From Actinoplanes sp. DH11 (GTDB lineage: Bacteria; Actinomycetota; Actinomycetes; Mycobacteriales; Micromonosporaceae), in the NCBI RefSeq assembly GCF_020873875.1, contig NZ_JAHWGU010000001.1, positions 186,001-250,000 on the forward strand: a stretch of DNA of 64,000 nucleotides, read 5' to 3'. Numbering within the stretch: position 1 is the stretch's first letter; every line of letters starts with the position of its first letter. Below, piece by piece: positions 16,634-25,282 of this stretch. The notes beneath the pieces were generated by a model. The model was not told where the DNA came from. It worked only from the letters and a program-made list of their open reading frames with translations, and did not search any database. Both the position numbers and the translations under genes were made by a program.

Positions 16634-17317
16634 TCAGCCGCCGACCTCGCTGACCTCGACGAACGGCGCGCCGTTCCACCACTGCGCGTGAATGATGAAG
16701 CTGTGGTTCGTCTCGTTGAAGTAGACCGCGAGGTTCACCGACGAGCCCTGCTTCTGCACCGCGAAGCCGTCCGCGGGCGTGGCCGTGACAAGCGCGACCG
16801 TGCCCTGACTGGTCATCTTGATGACGGCGCGGCCGCCCTCGGTGGTGAAGGTCTTCACATACGTCTTCACGCCGTCACCACCGGTGGTGACGGTCCACCC
16901 GTCCTCGGTGGTGGTCGCCGGCTTGGACGTCGCCGCCCGGCTGGGCGCGGTCGTGCCCGGTTCGGCCGGTTCCGTGGTGCCCGGTGCGGTGGCCGGTCTC
17001 GACGCGGGTCTGCGGCTGGTCCGGCTCGGTGCCGCGGTGGCCGCCTCCGACGCGGTGGCCGTCCCGGACTCGGCGGGCTCCGTCTCGGCTGGCCCCGGCT
17101 CGGCGGGACCGGGCGCGGCCGGCGGGGGCGTCGGATTCGTGGTGCCGGCCGCCACCTCGGCGGCGGGCACCCGGCCCAGATCCGGTAGCGCTCCCACGTC
17201 GGCCCTGGCCGTGTTGAGCACGGGCGACAGCGCGAACGAGGACAGCACGATGCTCGACGCGGTGGCCACACACCACCCGGCTATCGGCAGCCACCTGGTA
17301 GATCGCACGAGTCGCAT
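16634..17317 (-). CDS. Secreted Ala/Pro/Thr-rich protein with C-terminal beta domain
   Basis: A 227-residue exported protein from the ATG at 17317 (AGGTGAG upstream). An N-terminal signal or anchor helix (residues 8-30, WLPIAGWCVATASSIVLSSF) precedes a long linker rich in Pro, Ala, Glu and Thr (about 45-140). A C-terminal domain of some 80 residues follows (DGWTVTTGGDGVKTYVKTF, GTVALVTATPADGFAVQKQ). No enzyme motif is visible. It diverges from the two-component regulator gene by 28 bases, so both promoters overlap and the protein may belong to that system, perhaps as an extracellular sensor or target. Confidence 0.72.
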   Translation of the reverse strand: MRLVRSTRWLPIAGWCVATASSIVLSSFALSPVLNTARADVGALPDLGRVPAAEVAAGTTNPTPPPAAPGPAEPGPAETEPAESGTATASEAATAAPSRTSRRPASRPATAPGTTEPAEPGTTAPSRAATSKPATTTEDGWTVTTGGDGVKTYVKTFTTEGGRAVIKMTSQGTVALVTATPADGFAVQKQGSSVNLAVYFNETNHSFIIHAQWWNGAPFVEVSEVGG

Positions 17318-17345
17318 CCTCTCACCTGCCCCTATTGTGTGCGCC

Positions 17346-18032
17346 ATGGCGATGATCCTGTTGGTCGAGGACGACCGCATCATCACGGCCGCGCTGACCC
17401 GTGCGCTGACCGATGCCGGGCACGTCGTACGCCCGGTCGGCCAGGCTGCCCAGGCACTGCGGATCGTCACTCAGGAGCGCCCTGACCTGGTCATCCTGGA
17501 CCTGGGGCTGCCGGACATCGACGGCACCGACGCGCTGCGGATGATGCGTACGGTCTCCGACGTCCCGGTGATCGTCGCCACCGCGCGGCGGTCCGAGGCG
17601 GACATCATCGCACTGCTGTCGGCCGGCGCCGACGACTACGTGACCAAGCCGTTCTCCGGCGGGCACATCCTGGCGCGGATCTCGGCGGTGCTGCGCCGGT
17701 CACGGACCGCCGAGCAACAGCAGCCGAGCGACATCACGGTCGGCGAACTGGTGATCAAGCCCAGGCAGCGGCGGGTCGAGCTGCGCGGTGAGCCGTTGCA
17801 GCTGACCCGGCGCGAATTCGACGTCCTCGCGTACCTCGCCGAACGCGTCGGCCAGGTGATCAGCCGGCGCGAGCTGATGAACCAGGTCTGGCAGCAGGCC
17901 CGGATCGGCGAGGAGCAGACCATTGACGTCCACATCTCGTGGCTGCGCCGCAAACTGGGCGAGACCGCCGCGAAGCCACGCTTCCTGCACACCGTCCGAG
18001 GAGTCGGCGTCATGATGGTCGATCCCCAGTGA
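17346..18032 (+). CDS. OmpR/PhoB-family response regulator
   Basis: A 228-residue regulator. The receiver domain has acidic residues 8-10 (VEDD), phospho-acceptor Asp52 (VILDLGLPDIDG) and Lys101 (YVTKPF). The winged-helix DNA-binding domain covers about residues 130-228 (LTRREFDVLAYLAERVGQV, TIDVHISWLRRKLGE, LHTVRGVGVMM). The start ATG at 17346 places VEDD correctly. The partner kinase begins 10 bases after the stop, so the pair is co-transcribed. Confidence 0.96.
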   Translation: MAMILLVEDDRIITAALTRALTDAGHVVRPVGQAAQALRIVTQERPDLVILDLGLPDIDGTDALRMMRTVSDVPVIVATARRSEADIIALLSAGADDYVTKPFSGGHILARISAVLRRSRTAEQQQPSDITVGELVIKPRQRRVELRGEPLQLTRREFDVLAYLAERVGQVISRRELMNQVWQQARIGEEQTIDVHISWLRRKLGETAAKPRFLHTVRGVGVMMVDPQ

Positions 18033-18042
18033 GGAGGGCACA

Positions 18043-19359
18043 GTGAGGTGGGCCCTCAACCGGCTCGCGCTGGCCATCACGTCGATGGTGGCGCTGGCGT
18101 TCCTGGTGCCGCTGGCCGTCGCGACGCGGCAGATCGCGTACGACCGGGCGATCTCGGACGCGCGCCAGCAGGCCACCGCGATGGTGACGGTTCTCGGCGT
18201 CAACAGTGACCCGGTGGAACTGACAAACGCGGTCGCCAGCACCGCGGCGGGCAGCGCCGGCCGGCTCGCCGTCCACCTGCCCGGCCTCGAACCGATCGGG
18301 ATCACGCACCTGAACGGCGACACCGTGCGGCGGGCCGTGGGCGAGCGCCGGTCGGCCACCGCCGAGGCGCCCGGCGGCATCGCTTATCTGCAGCCCACGG
18401 TGCTGACCGACGGCCGTACCGTGGTGGTCGAGGTCTTCGTGCCCGAGGAGGAGACCCGGCGCGGCGTCGGGTTCGCCTGGCTCGCCCTGGGCGGGCTCGC
18501 GGTCGTGCTGGTTGGGGGTTCCGTGCTGCTCGCCGACCGGCTCGGCAGTCAGCTGGTCAAGTCGACCCGGCAGCTCGCGGCCGCCACCCGCCGCCTGGGC
18601 GGCGGCGAACTCAACGAACGGATCACGCCGACCGGGCCGCCCGAGCTGCGCGACGCGGCCCGCGACTTCAACGCCATGGCCGACGATCTGCGCCGGCTCC
18701 TGGACCGGGAACGCGAGCTTGCGGCGGATCTCTCACACCGCTTGCGTACGCCGCTGACGGGTCTGCGCCTCGACGTGGAGGCGATGCCGCCCGGCCCGAT
18801 CGCGGAGCGCATGCGGCAGGCCTGTGACCTGCTCGACGAGGAACTCGAAGCGATCATTACCGGGGCCCGGCTGGGCGTCGAGGCGCGGGGCACCGAGCGG
18901 TGCGACCTGGTCGAGGTGCTCGCCGACCGGCTGGCGTTCTGGTCGGTGCTGGCCGAGGACCAGGAACGGCCGTGGGAGGTGGTCGGCGGCAACGAGCCGG
19001 TGATGGTGCCGATGTCGCGCAGCGACGTGATCCTGGTGGTCGACGCGATGCTCGGCAACGTCTTCTCGCACACCCCGGACGGCGTCGCGTTCCGGGTGAT
19101 CGTGTCCGGCAGCGGCCTGCTCGTCGACGACGCCGGCCCCGGCATCCCCGACCCGGAACGGGCGGTGAAACGCGGATTCAGTGGCGCCGGATCGACCGGA
19201 TTGGGCCTGGACATCGTCCGCCGTGCGGCGGAAACTGTCCGTGGGCAATTGGTGATCGCCCGTAGCCCGCTCGGTGGCGCCCGCGTCGGATTCCTCCTCC
19301 ACGCCGCCCCTGAAGAGCCCGAACCTCAGCAGCGGCGCCGGCGTCGCGCGGTTTCATAA
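18043..19359 (+). CDS. Two-component sensor histidine kinase
   Basis: A 438-residue membrane kinase starting at GTG with GGAGGG upstream. Two helices (about 11-28 and 144-164) flank an extracytoplasmic sensor region of some 115 residues. HAMP-like linker GGELNERITPTGPPELRD is followed by the H box (ADLSHRLRTPLTGL, His232). The ATP-binding domain has degenerate but recognisable boxes: VDAMLGNVFSHTP (N), DDAGPGIPD (G1) and GSTGLGLDIVRRAAE (G2). It should phosphorylate the preceding regulator. The stimulus is unknown; the LPMO gene downstream is separated by 90 bases. Confidence 0.95.
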   Translation: MRWALNRLALAITSMVALAFLVPLAVATRQIAYDRAISDARQQATAMVTVLGVNSDPVELTNAVASTAAGSAGRLAVHLPGLEPIGITHLNGDTVRRAVGERRSATAEAPGGIAYLQPTVLTDGRTVVVEVFVPEEETRRGVGFAWLALGGLAVVLVGGSVLLADRLGSQLVKSTRQLAAATRRLGGGELNERITPTGPPELRDAARDFNAMADDLRRLLDRERELAADLSHRLRTPLTGLRLDVEAMPPGPIAERMRQACDLLDEELEAIITGARLGVEARGTERCDLVEVLADRLAFWSVLAEDQERPWEVVGGNEPVMVPMSRSDVILVVDAMLGNVFSHTPDGVAFRVIVSGSGLLVDDAGPGIPDPERAVKRGFSGAGSTGLGLDIVRRAAETVRGQLVIARSPLGGARVGFLLHAAPEEPEPQQRRRRRAVS

Positions 19360-19449
19360 GGGTTTTCGGTCTCTTTAAGGCTCCGTTATGGCAGCCCTCC
19401 CTAATGTCTCGGCTCGTAACCGCCAGAACGACATGTTCGGAGAGCTGAC

Positions 19450-20310
19450 ATGCACAGGAAGATCGCCTACCCGCTGGCTACCCTGGGGATGGTCGCTGCT
19501 TCAACCGTGGCTGTCGCGTCACCGGCCATGGCGCACGGATACGTGTCCTCGCCGCCCAGCCGCCAGGCCCTCTGCGCCGCCGGCACGGTCGCGGACTGTG
19601 GTGCCATCCAGTTCGAGCCGCAGAGCGTCGAGGCCGCCAAGGGTTCCACGCAGTGCAACGGCGGGATCCCCGGCTTCTCGGTGCTGAACGACGAGTCCAA
19701 GAACTGGCCGGCCACCAGCGTCGGCAACTCGGTGACCTTCAACTGGGTGCTGACCGCCCGGCACCGGACCGCGACCTGGGTCTACTCGGTCGACGGCAAG
19801 CAGGTCGCCTCGTTCAACGACAACAACGCGATCCCGAACGCCACGGTCTCGCACAAGGTCGACCTCAGCGGCTTCTCCGGCAAGCACACGGTGCTCGCCG
19901 TCTGGAACATCGGTGACACCCCGATGGCCTTCTACAGCTGCGTGGACCTGAACATCGGTGGCGGTGGCGGCGGCACCAAGCCCACCACGGCGCCCACCAC
20001 CGCACCGACCACCGCGCCGACCAAGGCGCCGACCACGGCCCCGACGACCGCGCCCACCACGGCCCCCGGCACGACCGCGCCGACCAAGGCCCCGACCACC
20101 GCGCCGACCTCGACCGGTACCGCGACCGCGGCGCCGACCGGCACGACGACCGCGCCGGCGAACGGCACCGAGTGGGCGCCGGGCACGGCGTACAAGGCCG
20201 GCGACGAGGTGACCTACAACGGCGTCTCGTACAAGTGCCGCCAGGGCCACACGTCGATCCGCAGCTGGGAGCCCTCGGTCTTCACGCTCGCCCTCTGGCT
20301 GCCGCTGTGA
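19450..20310 (+). CDS. Secreted AA10 lytic polysaccharide monooxygenase with C-terminal CBM5/12
   Basis: A 286-residue enzyme. After the signal peptide (ends PAMA) the mature protein begins with His29 (HGYVSSPPSRQALC), the first ligand of the copper histidine brace; the second is His105 (TARHRTATW). The catalytic domain runs to about residue 175. A Thr/Ala/Pro linker (TAPTTAPT units, about 180-235) leads to a CBM5/12 chitin-binding module (WAPGTAYKAGDEVTYNG, SWEPS). Such enzymes oxidatively cleave crystalline chitin or cellulose; the CBM favours chitin. Its stop overlaps the DUF305 gene start (GTGA). Confidence 0.93.
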   Translation: MHRKIAYPLATLGMVAASTVAVASPAMAHGYVSSPPSRQALCAAGTVADCGAIQFEPQSVEAAKGSTQCNGGIPGFSVLNDESKNWPATSVGNSVTFNWVLTARHRTATWVYSVDGKQVASFNDNNAIPNATVSHKVDLSGFSGKHTVLAVWNIGDTPMAFYSCVDLNIGGGGGGTKPTTAPTTAPTTAPTKAPTTAPTTAPTTAPGTTAPTKAPTTAPTSTGTATAAPTGTTTAPANGTEWAPGTAYKAGDEVTYNGVSYKCRQGHTSIRSWEPSVFTLALWLPL

Positions 20311-20927
20311 AGCGCCGGTTCGTAGCGCTCGCCCTCGCCGCGCCGTTCCTGCTCGGCGCGTGCGGCACCGAGGCCACCACGGAGACCACGACCGGCGCGG
20401 CCAAGCAGACGCAGGCGCAGACCCAGAACGTCAAGACGGTCGCCGAGATCACCGCCGGCTCCACCTTCAACGACACCGACGTGATGTTCCTCCAGATGCT
20501 GGCGGACAACCACGAACAGGGCTTGGAGATGGTGGACATCGCCGTCGAACGGGCCCAGCGGCAGGACGTCATCGACATGGCCAAGGCCGTCGAACTGACC
20601 CAGGCCGACGAGCTCGCGATGATGAAGAACTGGCTCACCGAGTGGGGCAAGCCGACCACGCTCGACGAGCGGGAGAGCCTGCACGCCGACCACGGCGGCC
20701 TGCCCAGCACGGGTGAGCAGGAGATCGCCGCGCTGCGGAAGGTGAAGAAGGCCGACTTCGAGACCGCCTTCCTCAACCTCTTCCTCGCGCACCAGCACAA
20801 CGCGGTGGAATTCGCCGCGCTCGAGCTGGACAAGGGGAGCAACGAGCAGGCCCGGCAGTACGCGGAACGGGTCAAGCAGTCCCGCGCCGACCAGGTGCAG
20901 CAGATGCTCAAGCTGCTCAACGGCTGA
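20307..20927 (+). CDS. DUF305 lipoprotein
   Basis: A 206-residue lipoprotein with a lipobox (LLGAC, Cys about 19). The start is the GTG overlapping the LPMO stop. DUF305 features are clear: FLQMLADNHEQGLEMVDIA, DMAKAVELTQADELAMMKNW and FLNLFLAHQHNAVEFAALEL, a ferritin-like helical fold with repeated His/Glu/Asp residues that could bind metal, possibly copper. Translational coupling to a copper-dependent LPMO suggests a supporting role outside the cell, but this is inference. A terminator follows. Confidence 0.9.
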   Translation: MKRRFVALALAAPFLLGACGTEATTETTTGAAKQTQAQTQNVKTVAEITAGSTFNDTDVMFLQMLADNHEQGLEMVDIAVERAQRQDVIDMAKAVELTQADELAMMKNWLTEWGKPTTLDERESLHADHGGLPSTGEQEIAALRKVKKADFETAFLNLFLAHQHNAVEFAALELDKGSNEQARQYAERVKQSRADQVQQMLKLLNG

Positions 20928-20941
20928 CATCTCGCAGACCG

Positions 20942-20980
20942 CAGGGCGGCCCACCAGGGGAACGGTGGGTCGCCCTGTTT
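20942..20980 (+). terminator. Rho-independent terminator after the LPMO-DUF305 operon
   Basis: CAGGGCGGCCCACC (20942-20955) pairs with GGTGGGTCGCCCTG (20964-20977) with one mismatch around an 8-base loop, followed by TTT. It starts 15 bases after the DUF305 stop. Confidence 0.85.
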
Positions 20981-21048
20981 CCATTACCGGCAAAATGGTC
21001 ATTCGCTGGCATAGCGTTACGTACGTCGGAACTTCCCAGGGAGCCCAC

Positions 21049-22251
21049 GTGCGCGCTGTGACCCGTACCCCCGTGATCCTTTTGTCCGTGACCCTCGCCG
21101 CCGGTGCCGCGGCTGTACCAGTCTCCGCCGCCGCACCCGCGCCGGGCTGGGAACACCCCGGGCATGGCCCCGGGGACAGCTACTACAACGCGGCCGAAAC
21201 GGTGATCAACGAGGGCAGCGTGAAGCGGCTCACCACGCGGTGGTCGGTGCGGCTGCGGCACAGCTACGAAAGCTGCTCCGGATGGTCCGCGCCCCTGGTC
21301 ACGGGCGGCCGCGTCATCGTCGCCGACCAGCTCGGCATCGCCGCCCACAAGGCCGAGGGCGGCGCCGTGAGCTGGCGTTTCAACTGGGACGACAAGATGG
21401 ACAACGAGACGCCGGTGCTGGCCGTCAGCGACGGGCTGCTGATCGCCGCCAACGGCGACTGCAACTCGCAGAGCGACCCCGACGGGCGGCTCACCGCCAT
21501 CGACGTCGCCACCGGGGCCGTCCGGTGGCGGCTGGACCCCGACATGCCGAACTACTCGGTCGTCGTCGACCGGGGTGTCGTCGTGGTCTCCGGATGGTCG
21601 CAGTCGGACGAGGAAGCCGTGGTGGCGTACCGGGCCGGCGACGGCGGCGAGATCTGGCGCAAACCCGGATGGTCAAGCAGCGGCGTCTCCGCGCGCGGCG
21701 CCGTCATCATGCGCAAGACCGACGGGTACGGCCAGAGCGACGGCGGCACCTCGGCGGTCGACGTCGTCACCGGGAAGGTCAGATGGAGCCGCCTGGAGAA
21801 CTGGATCGCGGAAGCGGCGATCGGTGACCGCGTCTACGTGAGCGACGAACGGAAGAACCTGATCGCGGCCGACGCGACGGACGGTGCCGTGGTGTGGACC
21901 GCGGCCGGCAAAGCCAGCTCGATGATCGCGGTGGACGGGCGGCGGGTCTACCGGGCCGGCGGTCGCGACCTGGAAGCCCTCGACGACCGGACCGGGCGGC
22001 GGATCTGGACCCACCGGTTCAAGCGGGACGCGGCGCAGCCGGTCCGGGCCGGGGGACTCGTCCACGCCGGTGGGCCGGTGCTGCGCGCTGCGGACGGGAC
22101 CGCCGTGGGGCCCTCGATCACGGGACAGGTCGTGGTGGCGGACGGTGCCGTGGTGCGGGTCGACGAAGGGACACTCCTGCTGTCCGACCCGGGACTACCG
22201 TCCGCCAAGGCGCCTGACGGGACGGCGTCGGTTGCTTTTGGGGAGTGGTAG
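21049..22251 (+). CDS. Secreted PQQ-like beta-propeller repeat protein
   Basis: A 400-residue exported protein. The GTG at 21049 has AGGGA upstream and gives a signal peptide ending VSAAAPA; the longer frame to 20965 crosses the terminator. Propeller blades recur as VTGGRVIVADQLGIAAHKAEGG, ATGAVRWRLDPDMP, VTGKVRWSRLENW and RTGRRIWTHRFK, the W-docking type of quinoprotein-like repeats. No PQQ-binding residues or dehydrogenase motifs are evident, so it is probably a binding or scaffold protein at the cell surface. Confidence 0.82.
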   Translation: MRAVTRTPVILLSVTLAAGAAAVPVSAAAPAPGWEHPGHGPGDSYYNAAETVINEGSVKRLTTRWSVRLRHSYESCSGWSAPLVTGGRVIVADQLGIAAHKAEGGAVSWRFNWDDKMDNETPVLAVSDGLLIAANGDCNSQSDPDGRLTAIDVATGAVRWRLDPDMPNYSVVVDRGVVVVSGWSQSDEEAVVAYRAGDGGEIWRKPGWSSSGVSARGAVIMRKTDGYGQSDGGTSAVDVVTGKVRWSRLENWIAEAAIGDRVYVSDERKNLIAADATDGAVVWTAAGKASSMIAVDGRRVYRAGGRDLEALDDRTGRRIWTHRFKRDAAQPVRAGGLVHAGGPVLRAADGTAVGPSITGQVVVADGAVVRVDEGTLLLSDPGLPSAKAPDGTASVAFGEW

Positions 22252-22270
22252 CCCGTACATCATGAGGCGC

Positions 22271-22287
22271 GCAACCATGCTGGTTGC
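22271..22287. promoter_or_regulatory. 7-bp inverted repeat upstream of MFS exporter
   Basis: GCAACCA-TGC-TGGTTGC is a perfect palindrome with a 3-base centre, 117 bases before the exporter start. It resembles a repressor operator; no adjacent regulator gene is present. It could also be a weak hairpin after the propeller gene. Confidence 0.5.
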
Positions 22288-22403
22288 TGTTCCGGAGCAC
22301 GGACCTCGATGGGCGAAGCGGAACGCGAGCCCGAGCCGAAGGGGAAGTCGACACCGAGAGCCGGTGTCACTTTTCATTCGGGGGTGCCGCCGACTTGGCT
22401 CCG

Positions 22404-23645
22404 ATGTTCGCGCCGCTGCGAGAGCGCAACTACCGTCTCTGGGCTGCCGCTGACCTGATCTCCGTCGGTGGTACATGGATGCAGGTACTGGCCCTCAACT
22501 GGGTGATCCTGTCGGTTACCGGGTCGGCCACCGCCATGGGCGCGGTCGTGATGCTCCAGTCCCTGCCCGTGCTGCTGCTCGGTAGCTGGGGTGGCGCCCT
22601 CGCCGACCGCATCCCGGCACGACCGATGCTGATCACCTGCCAGGCGATCCGCGCCCTGCTGGCGCTCGCCCTGGTGCTGCCCGCCGGCTCCCTGCTGCCG
22701 GGCACCTGGATGATCTACGGGGTGGCGCTGCTGTCCGGCGTGATCAGCTCCTTCGAGGGCCCGGTCCTCGGCCGCTTCGGCTCCTCCCTGGTCGCCCGCG
22801 ACGCCCTCGCCTCGGCGCTGGCCCTCGGCTCGGTCCTCAGCTCCGCCGGCCGCATCGGCGGCATGGCCCTCGGCGGCGTCCTGATCGGCATCACCGGACC
22901 CACCGCCCTCTTCCTGATCAACGCGGTCTCCTACCTCGCCGTGATCATCTCGCTGCTCGCGATGCGCACCTCCGAGATGCGCCCCCTGGCCCGCACGTCC
23001 TCATCGGACGGTGGCGTGCTCGCCGGCCTGCGCTACGTCCTGCGCCAGCCGGTGGTCCTGATCGTCCTCGCACTGTCCTTCGTGCTCGGTTCCCTCGGCC
23101 GCAACTACCAGGTGTCGATGGCCGCGATGGTCTCCGGCCCGCTCGGCGGCTCGTCCAGCTCCTACGGCCTGCTGTCCACGGTCTTCGCCGTGGGCGCGGT
23201 AGCCGGCGGCCTCCTGCTCGCCGGCAGCGGCAAGTCCACGCTGCGCGTCCTGCTCGGCACCGGCTTCCTGATCAGCGCCCTCCAGTTCGCCTCCGGCCTG
23301 GCCCCCAACGTCCTCGGCTTCGCCGCCCTGATCCTCCCCATCGCCGCCGGCGCCGTCATCTTCGACACCGTCGTCTCCACCCGCATCCAACTCGACACCG
23401 CCGAGGAGATGCGCGGCCGCGTCCTCGCCACCGTGGGCATCGTCTCCTCCCTGTCCGGCATCGTCGGCGCCCCCGCCATCGGCTGGATGTGCGACACCCT
23501 CGGCGCCCGAGGCGCCCTCCTGGTGGCCGGCACCATCACCACCGCCGCCGCGATCGCCGGAGGCATGGCCCTGGCCCGCGCGAAGGGCCGCTCCTTGAAC
23601 TGGAACTTCGTCGTGGGGCGCGTCCCTGCGCAGCAGCCTGCTTGA
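22404..23645 (+). CDS. MFS transporter (EntS/MFS_3-like exporter)
   Basis: A 413-residue protein with about 12 membrane helices. The start at 22404 (MFAPLRERNYRLWAAADLIS) is where conserved sequence begins; the frame upstream is not membrane-like. WGGALADRIPARPML is the MFS loop 2-3 motif, and FEGPVLGRFGSSLV, FLINAVSYLAVI and EEMRGRVLATVGIVSS are typical of the enterobactin-exporter-like branch. The substrate is unknown. A strong terminator follows the stop. Confidence 0.9.
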   Translation: MFAPLRERNYRLWAAADLISVGGTWMQVLALNWVILSVTGSATAMGAVVMLQSLPVLLLGSWGGALADRIPARPMLITCQAIRALLALALVLPAGSLLPGTWMIYGVALLSGVISSFEGPVLGRFGSSLVARDALASALALGSVLSSAGRIGGMALGGVLIGITGPTALFLINAVSYLAVIISLLAMRTSEMRPLARTSSSDGGVLAGLRYVLRQPVVLIVLALSFVLGSLGRNYQVSMAAMVSGPLGGSSSSYGLLSTVFAVGAVAGGLLLAGSGKSTLRVLLGTGFLISALQFASGLAPNVLGFAALILPIAAGAVIFDTVVSTRIQLDTAEEMRGRVLATVGIVSSLSGIVGAPAIGWMCDTLGARGALLVAGTITTAAAIAGGMALARAKGRSLNWNFVVGRVPAQQPA

Positions 23646-23659
23646 TCTTCCGAAGGAAA

Positions 23660-23700
23660 GCGAAGCCGCCCGGTCACTCCCGACCGGGCGGCTTCGCCGT
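23660..23700 (+). terminator. Strong intrinsic terminator after MFS gene
   Basis: GCGAAGCCGCCCGGTC (23660-23675) and GACCGGGCGGCTTCGC (23682-23697) pair perfectly over 16 bases around a 6-base loop, followed by CGTTTC. Confidence 0.9.
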
Positions 23701-23821
23701 TTCACGGCCACGCGGGCCCCAATCCGTCAGCGGATCATGCGTGCCAGTCCTACGCCCTAAGATCACGGATCTTGACCCGTTGATCACTGTCGGTTGTCCG
23801 GCTCGACGTAGGGGTGTGGTC

Positions 23822-25156
23822 GTGAACTTCGACGAAATAGAGGTAGCTCTCGAAGAGCTGCGACGAGAGCGGCCTAGAGGGTCGAAGTCCGTGCATCAGC
23901 CGGTAGCTCTGCTGTGGGCGGCCCAGCGCGCGACCAAAGGGGAGCCCCGAGTCGCACCCTGGCACGATGCTCGCGGCCATCTCGCTGAGATCATCGCGGC
24001 AGTGGGCGACCGGGCCGACGACGAAACCGTCGCTGCCCGGGTCTTGGGTCTGAGGGGATCGCCGCTCCTGGATTTCCACTTCAGAACCTCGTCCCCTCTC
24101 GAGCGGGGGGTGCGAGCTGACCAGTGGCTCGATGAGCGCAATCCACTGTTGGGTCTCTCCGACGGCGCCTACCGAACACTTGCCGGCGAAGGTGCCCTGG
24201 AAAGGTTCGCTGAGATCGCGGTAGACGGGCTGCCGAAGTCGCAGGGACGTCTCATCCGGGAGTATTTCGGAATCTTCGCCGGCTTCGGCGAGGTGCCCGG
24301 AGTCCCCGAAGGGACGATGTTCGAGAACCGCGCAGCCCTGGTGGAACGCAGAGTTCACATCAATCGCCAATGGGGGATCGTCGGCAACCGGGAGAGAGGT
24401 GCCGAGTCGGTCGTTGTGTCCGGTGGATACGAGGACGATGAAGACTACGGCGACGTAATAATCTATACCGGCCACGGCGGCCGGGATAGCAGCACCGGCA
24501 AGCAGATCGCGGATCAGAGCATCGATGACACCGGAAACGCTGCGCTGGTCACCAGCCATGTGAATCAGGTGCCGGTCCGGGTAATCCGTGGCCCGCGCAA
24601 GAACGACAAGCATGCGCCGAGTTCGGGCTATCGCTACGACGGACTCTTCCAGGTCGAGAAATTCTGGCAGCGACGCGGGCTTAGTAAATTTCAGGTGTGC
24701 CTCTACCGCCTGGTGAAGGTTGCAGGCCGAAGTGTTGAAGCCCAGCGACGTGACAACGTTCTTCTCCTGCCGGCGGGCAATGAGCAGCCGGGTCGCAAGA
24801 CGTCGACGGTCGACCGGGTTACCCGCATCCGGGCTCTATCGCAAGCGGTGAAGGACCTCCACAACCACGTCTGTCAAACCTGTGGCATCCGACTTGCGGT
24901 CGCCGGCCGAGGGTATGCCGAAGGTGCTCACATCAAACCGGTGGGCCAACCGCATAACGGGAACGACACCGCAGACAATTTGCTGTGCCTGTGCCCTAAC
25001 TGCCATGTGCTCTTCGATAACGGAGAGATCGTTATCGAAGAGGACTTCAGCATCGTGTCAGATTATCCAAACAGCGGGTTCTTGCGCAGAGTCAACGGCC
25101 ATGAGGTCGGTGTAGAAAACTTGGCATACCACCGCAACCTCTTCCCGAAGGCTTAG
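23822..25156 (+). CDS. SRA (YDG)-HNH modification-dependent restriction endonuclease
   Basis: A 444-residue protein. The N-terminal region (1-150) starts with a KSVHQPVALLWAAQRATKGE block resembling the DNA-binding parts of ScoMcrA-type enzymes. The SRA domain (about 156-300) is clear: MFENRAALVERRVHINRQWG, VVSGGYEDDEDYGDVIIYTG and YRYDGLFQVEKFW. The HNH nuclease (about 340-420) has Cys pairs (CQTCG, CPNC), AHIKP and NLLCLCPNCHVLFDNGE. SRA domains flip modified cytosine, so this should cut methylated or hydroxymethylated foreign DNA. Third codon positions are visibly less GC-rich than in neighbours, suggesting acquisition. No methylase is adjacent, as expected for type IV. Start GTG 23822 or 23816. 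Confidence 0.92.
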   Translation: MNFDEIEVALEELRRERPRGSKSVHQPVALLWAAQRATKGEPRVAPWHDARGHLAEIIAAVGDRADDETVAARVLGLRGSPLLDFHFRTSSPLERGVRADQWLDERNPLLGLSDGAYRTLAGEGALERFAEIAVDGLPKSQGRLIREYFGIFAGFGEVPGVPEGTMFENRAALVERRVHINRQWGIVGNRERGAESVVVSGGYEDDEDYGDVIIYTGHGGRDSSTGKQIADQSIDDTGNAALVTSHVNQVPVRVIRGPRKNDKHAPSSGYRYDGLFQVEKFWQRRGLSKFQVCLYRLVKVAGRSVEAQRRDNVLLLPAGNEQPGRKTSTVDRVTRIRALSQAVKDLHNHVCQTCGIRLAVAGRGYAEGAHIKPVGQPHNGNDTADNLLCLCPNCHVLFDNGEIVIEEDFSIVSDYPNSGFLRRVNGHEVGVENLAYHRNLFPKA

Positions 25157-25282
25157 GCGAGCATCGGCCGGCCGCTCCTGGAGCCGCGGACGCCCTGGTG
25201 AAGGTGGTTGCTGTCAGGCCACTCGGGTGTACTCGATAGCGTTGGATCTGCACCGTAACCGCCACGACCTAGGGATGCGCAC

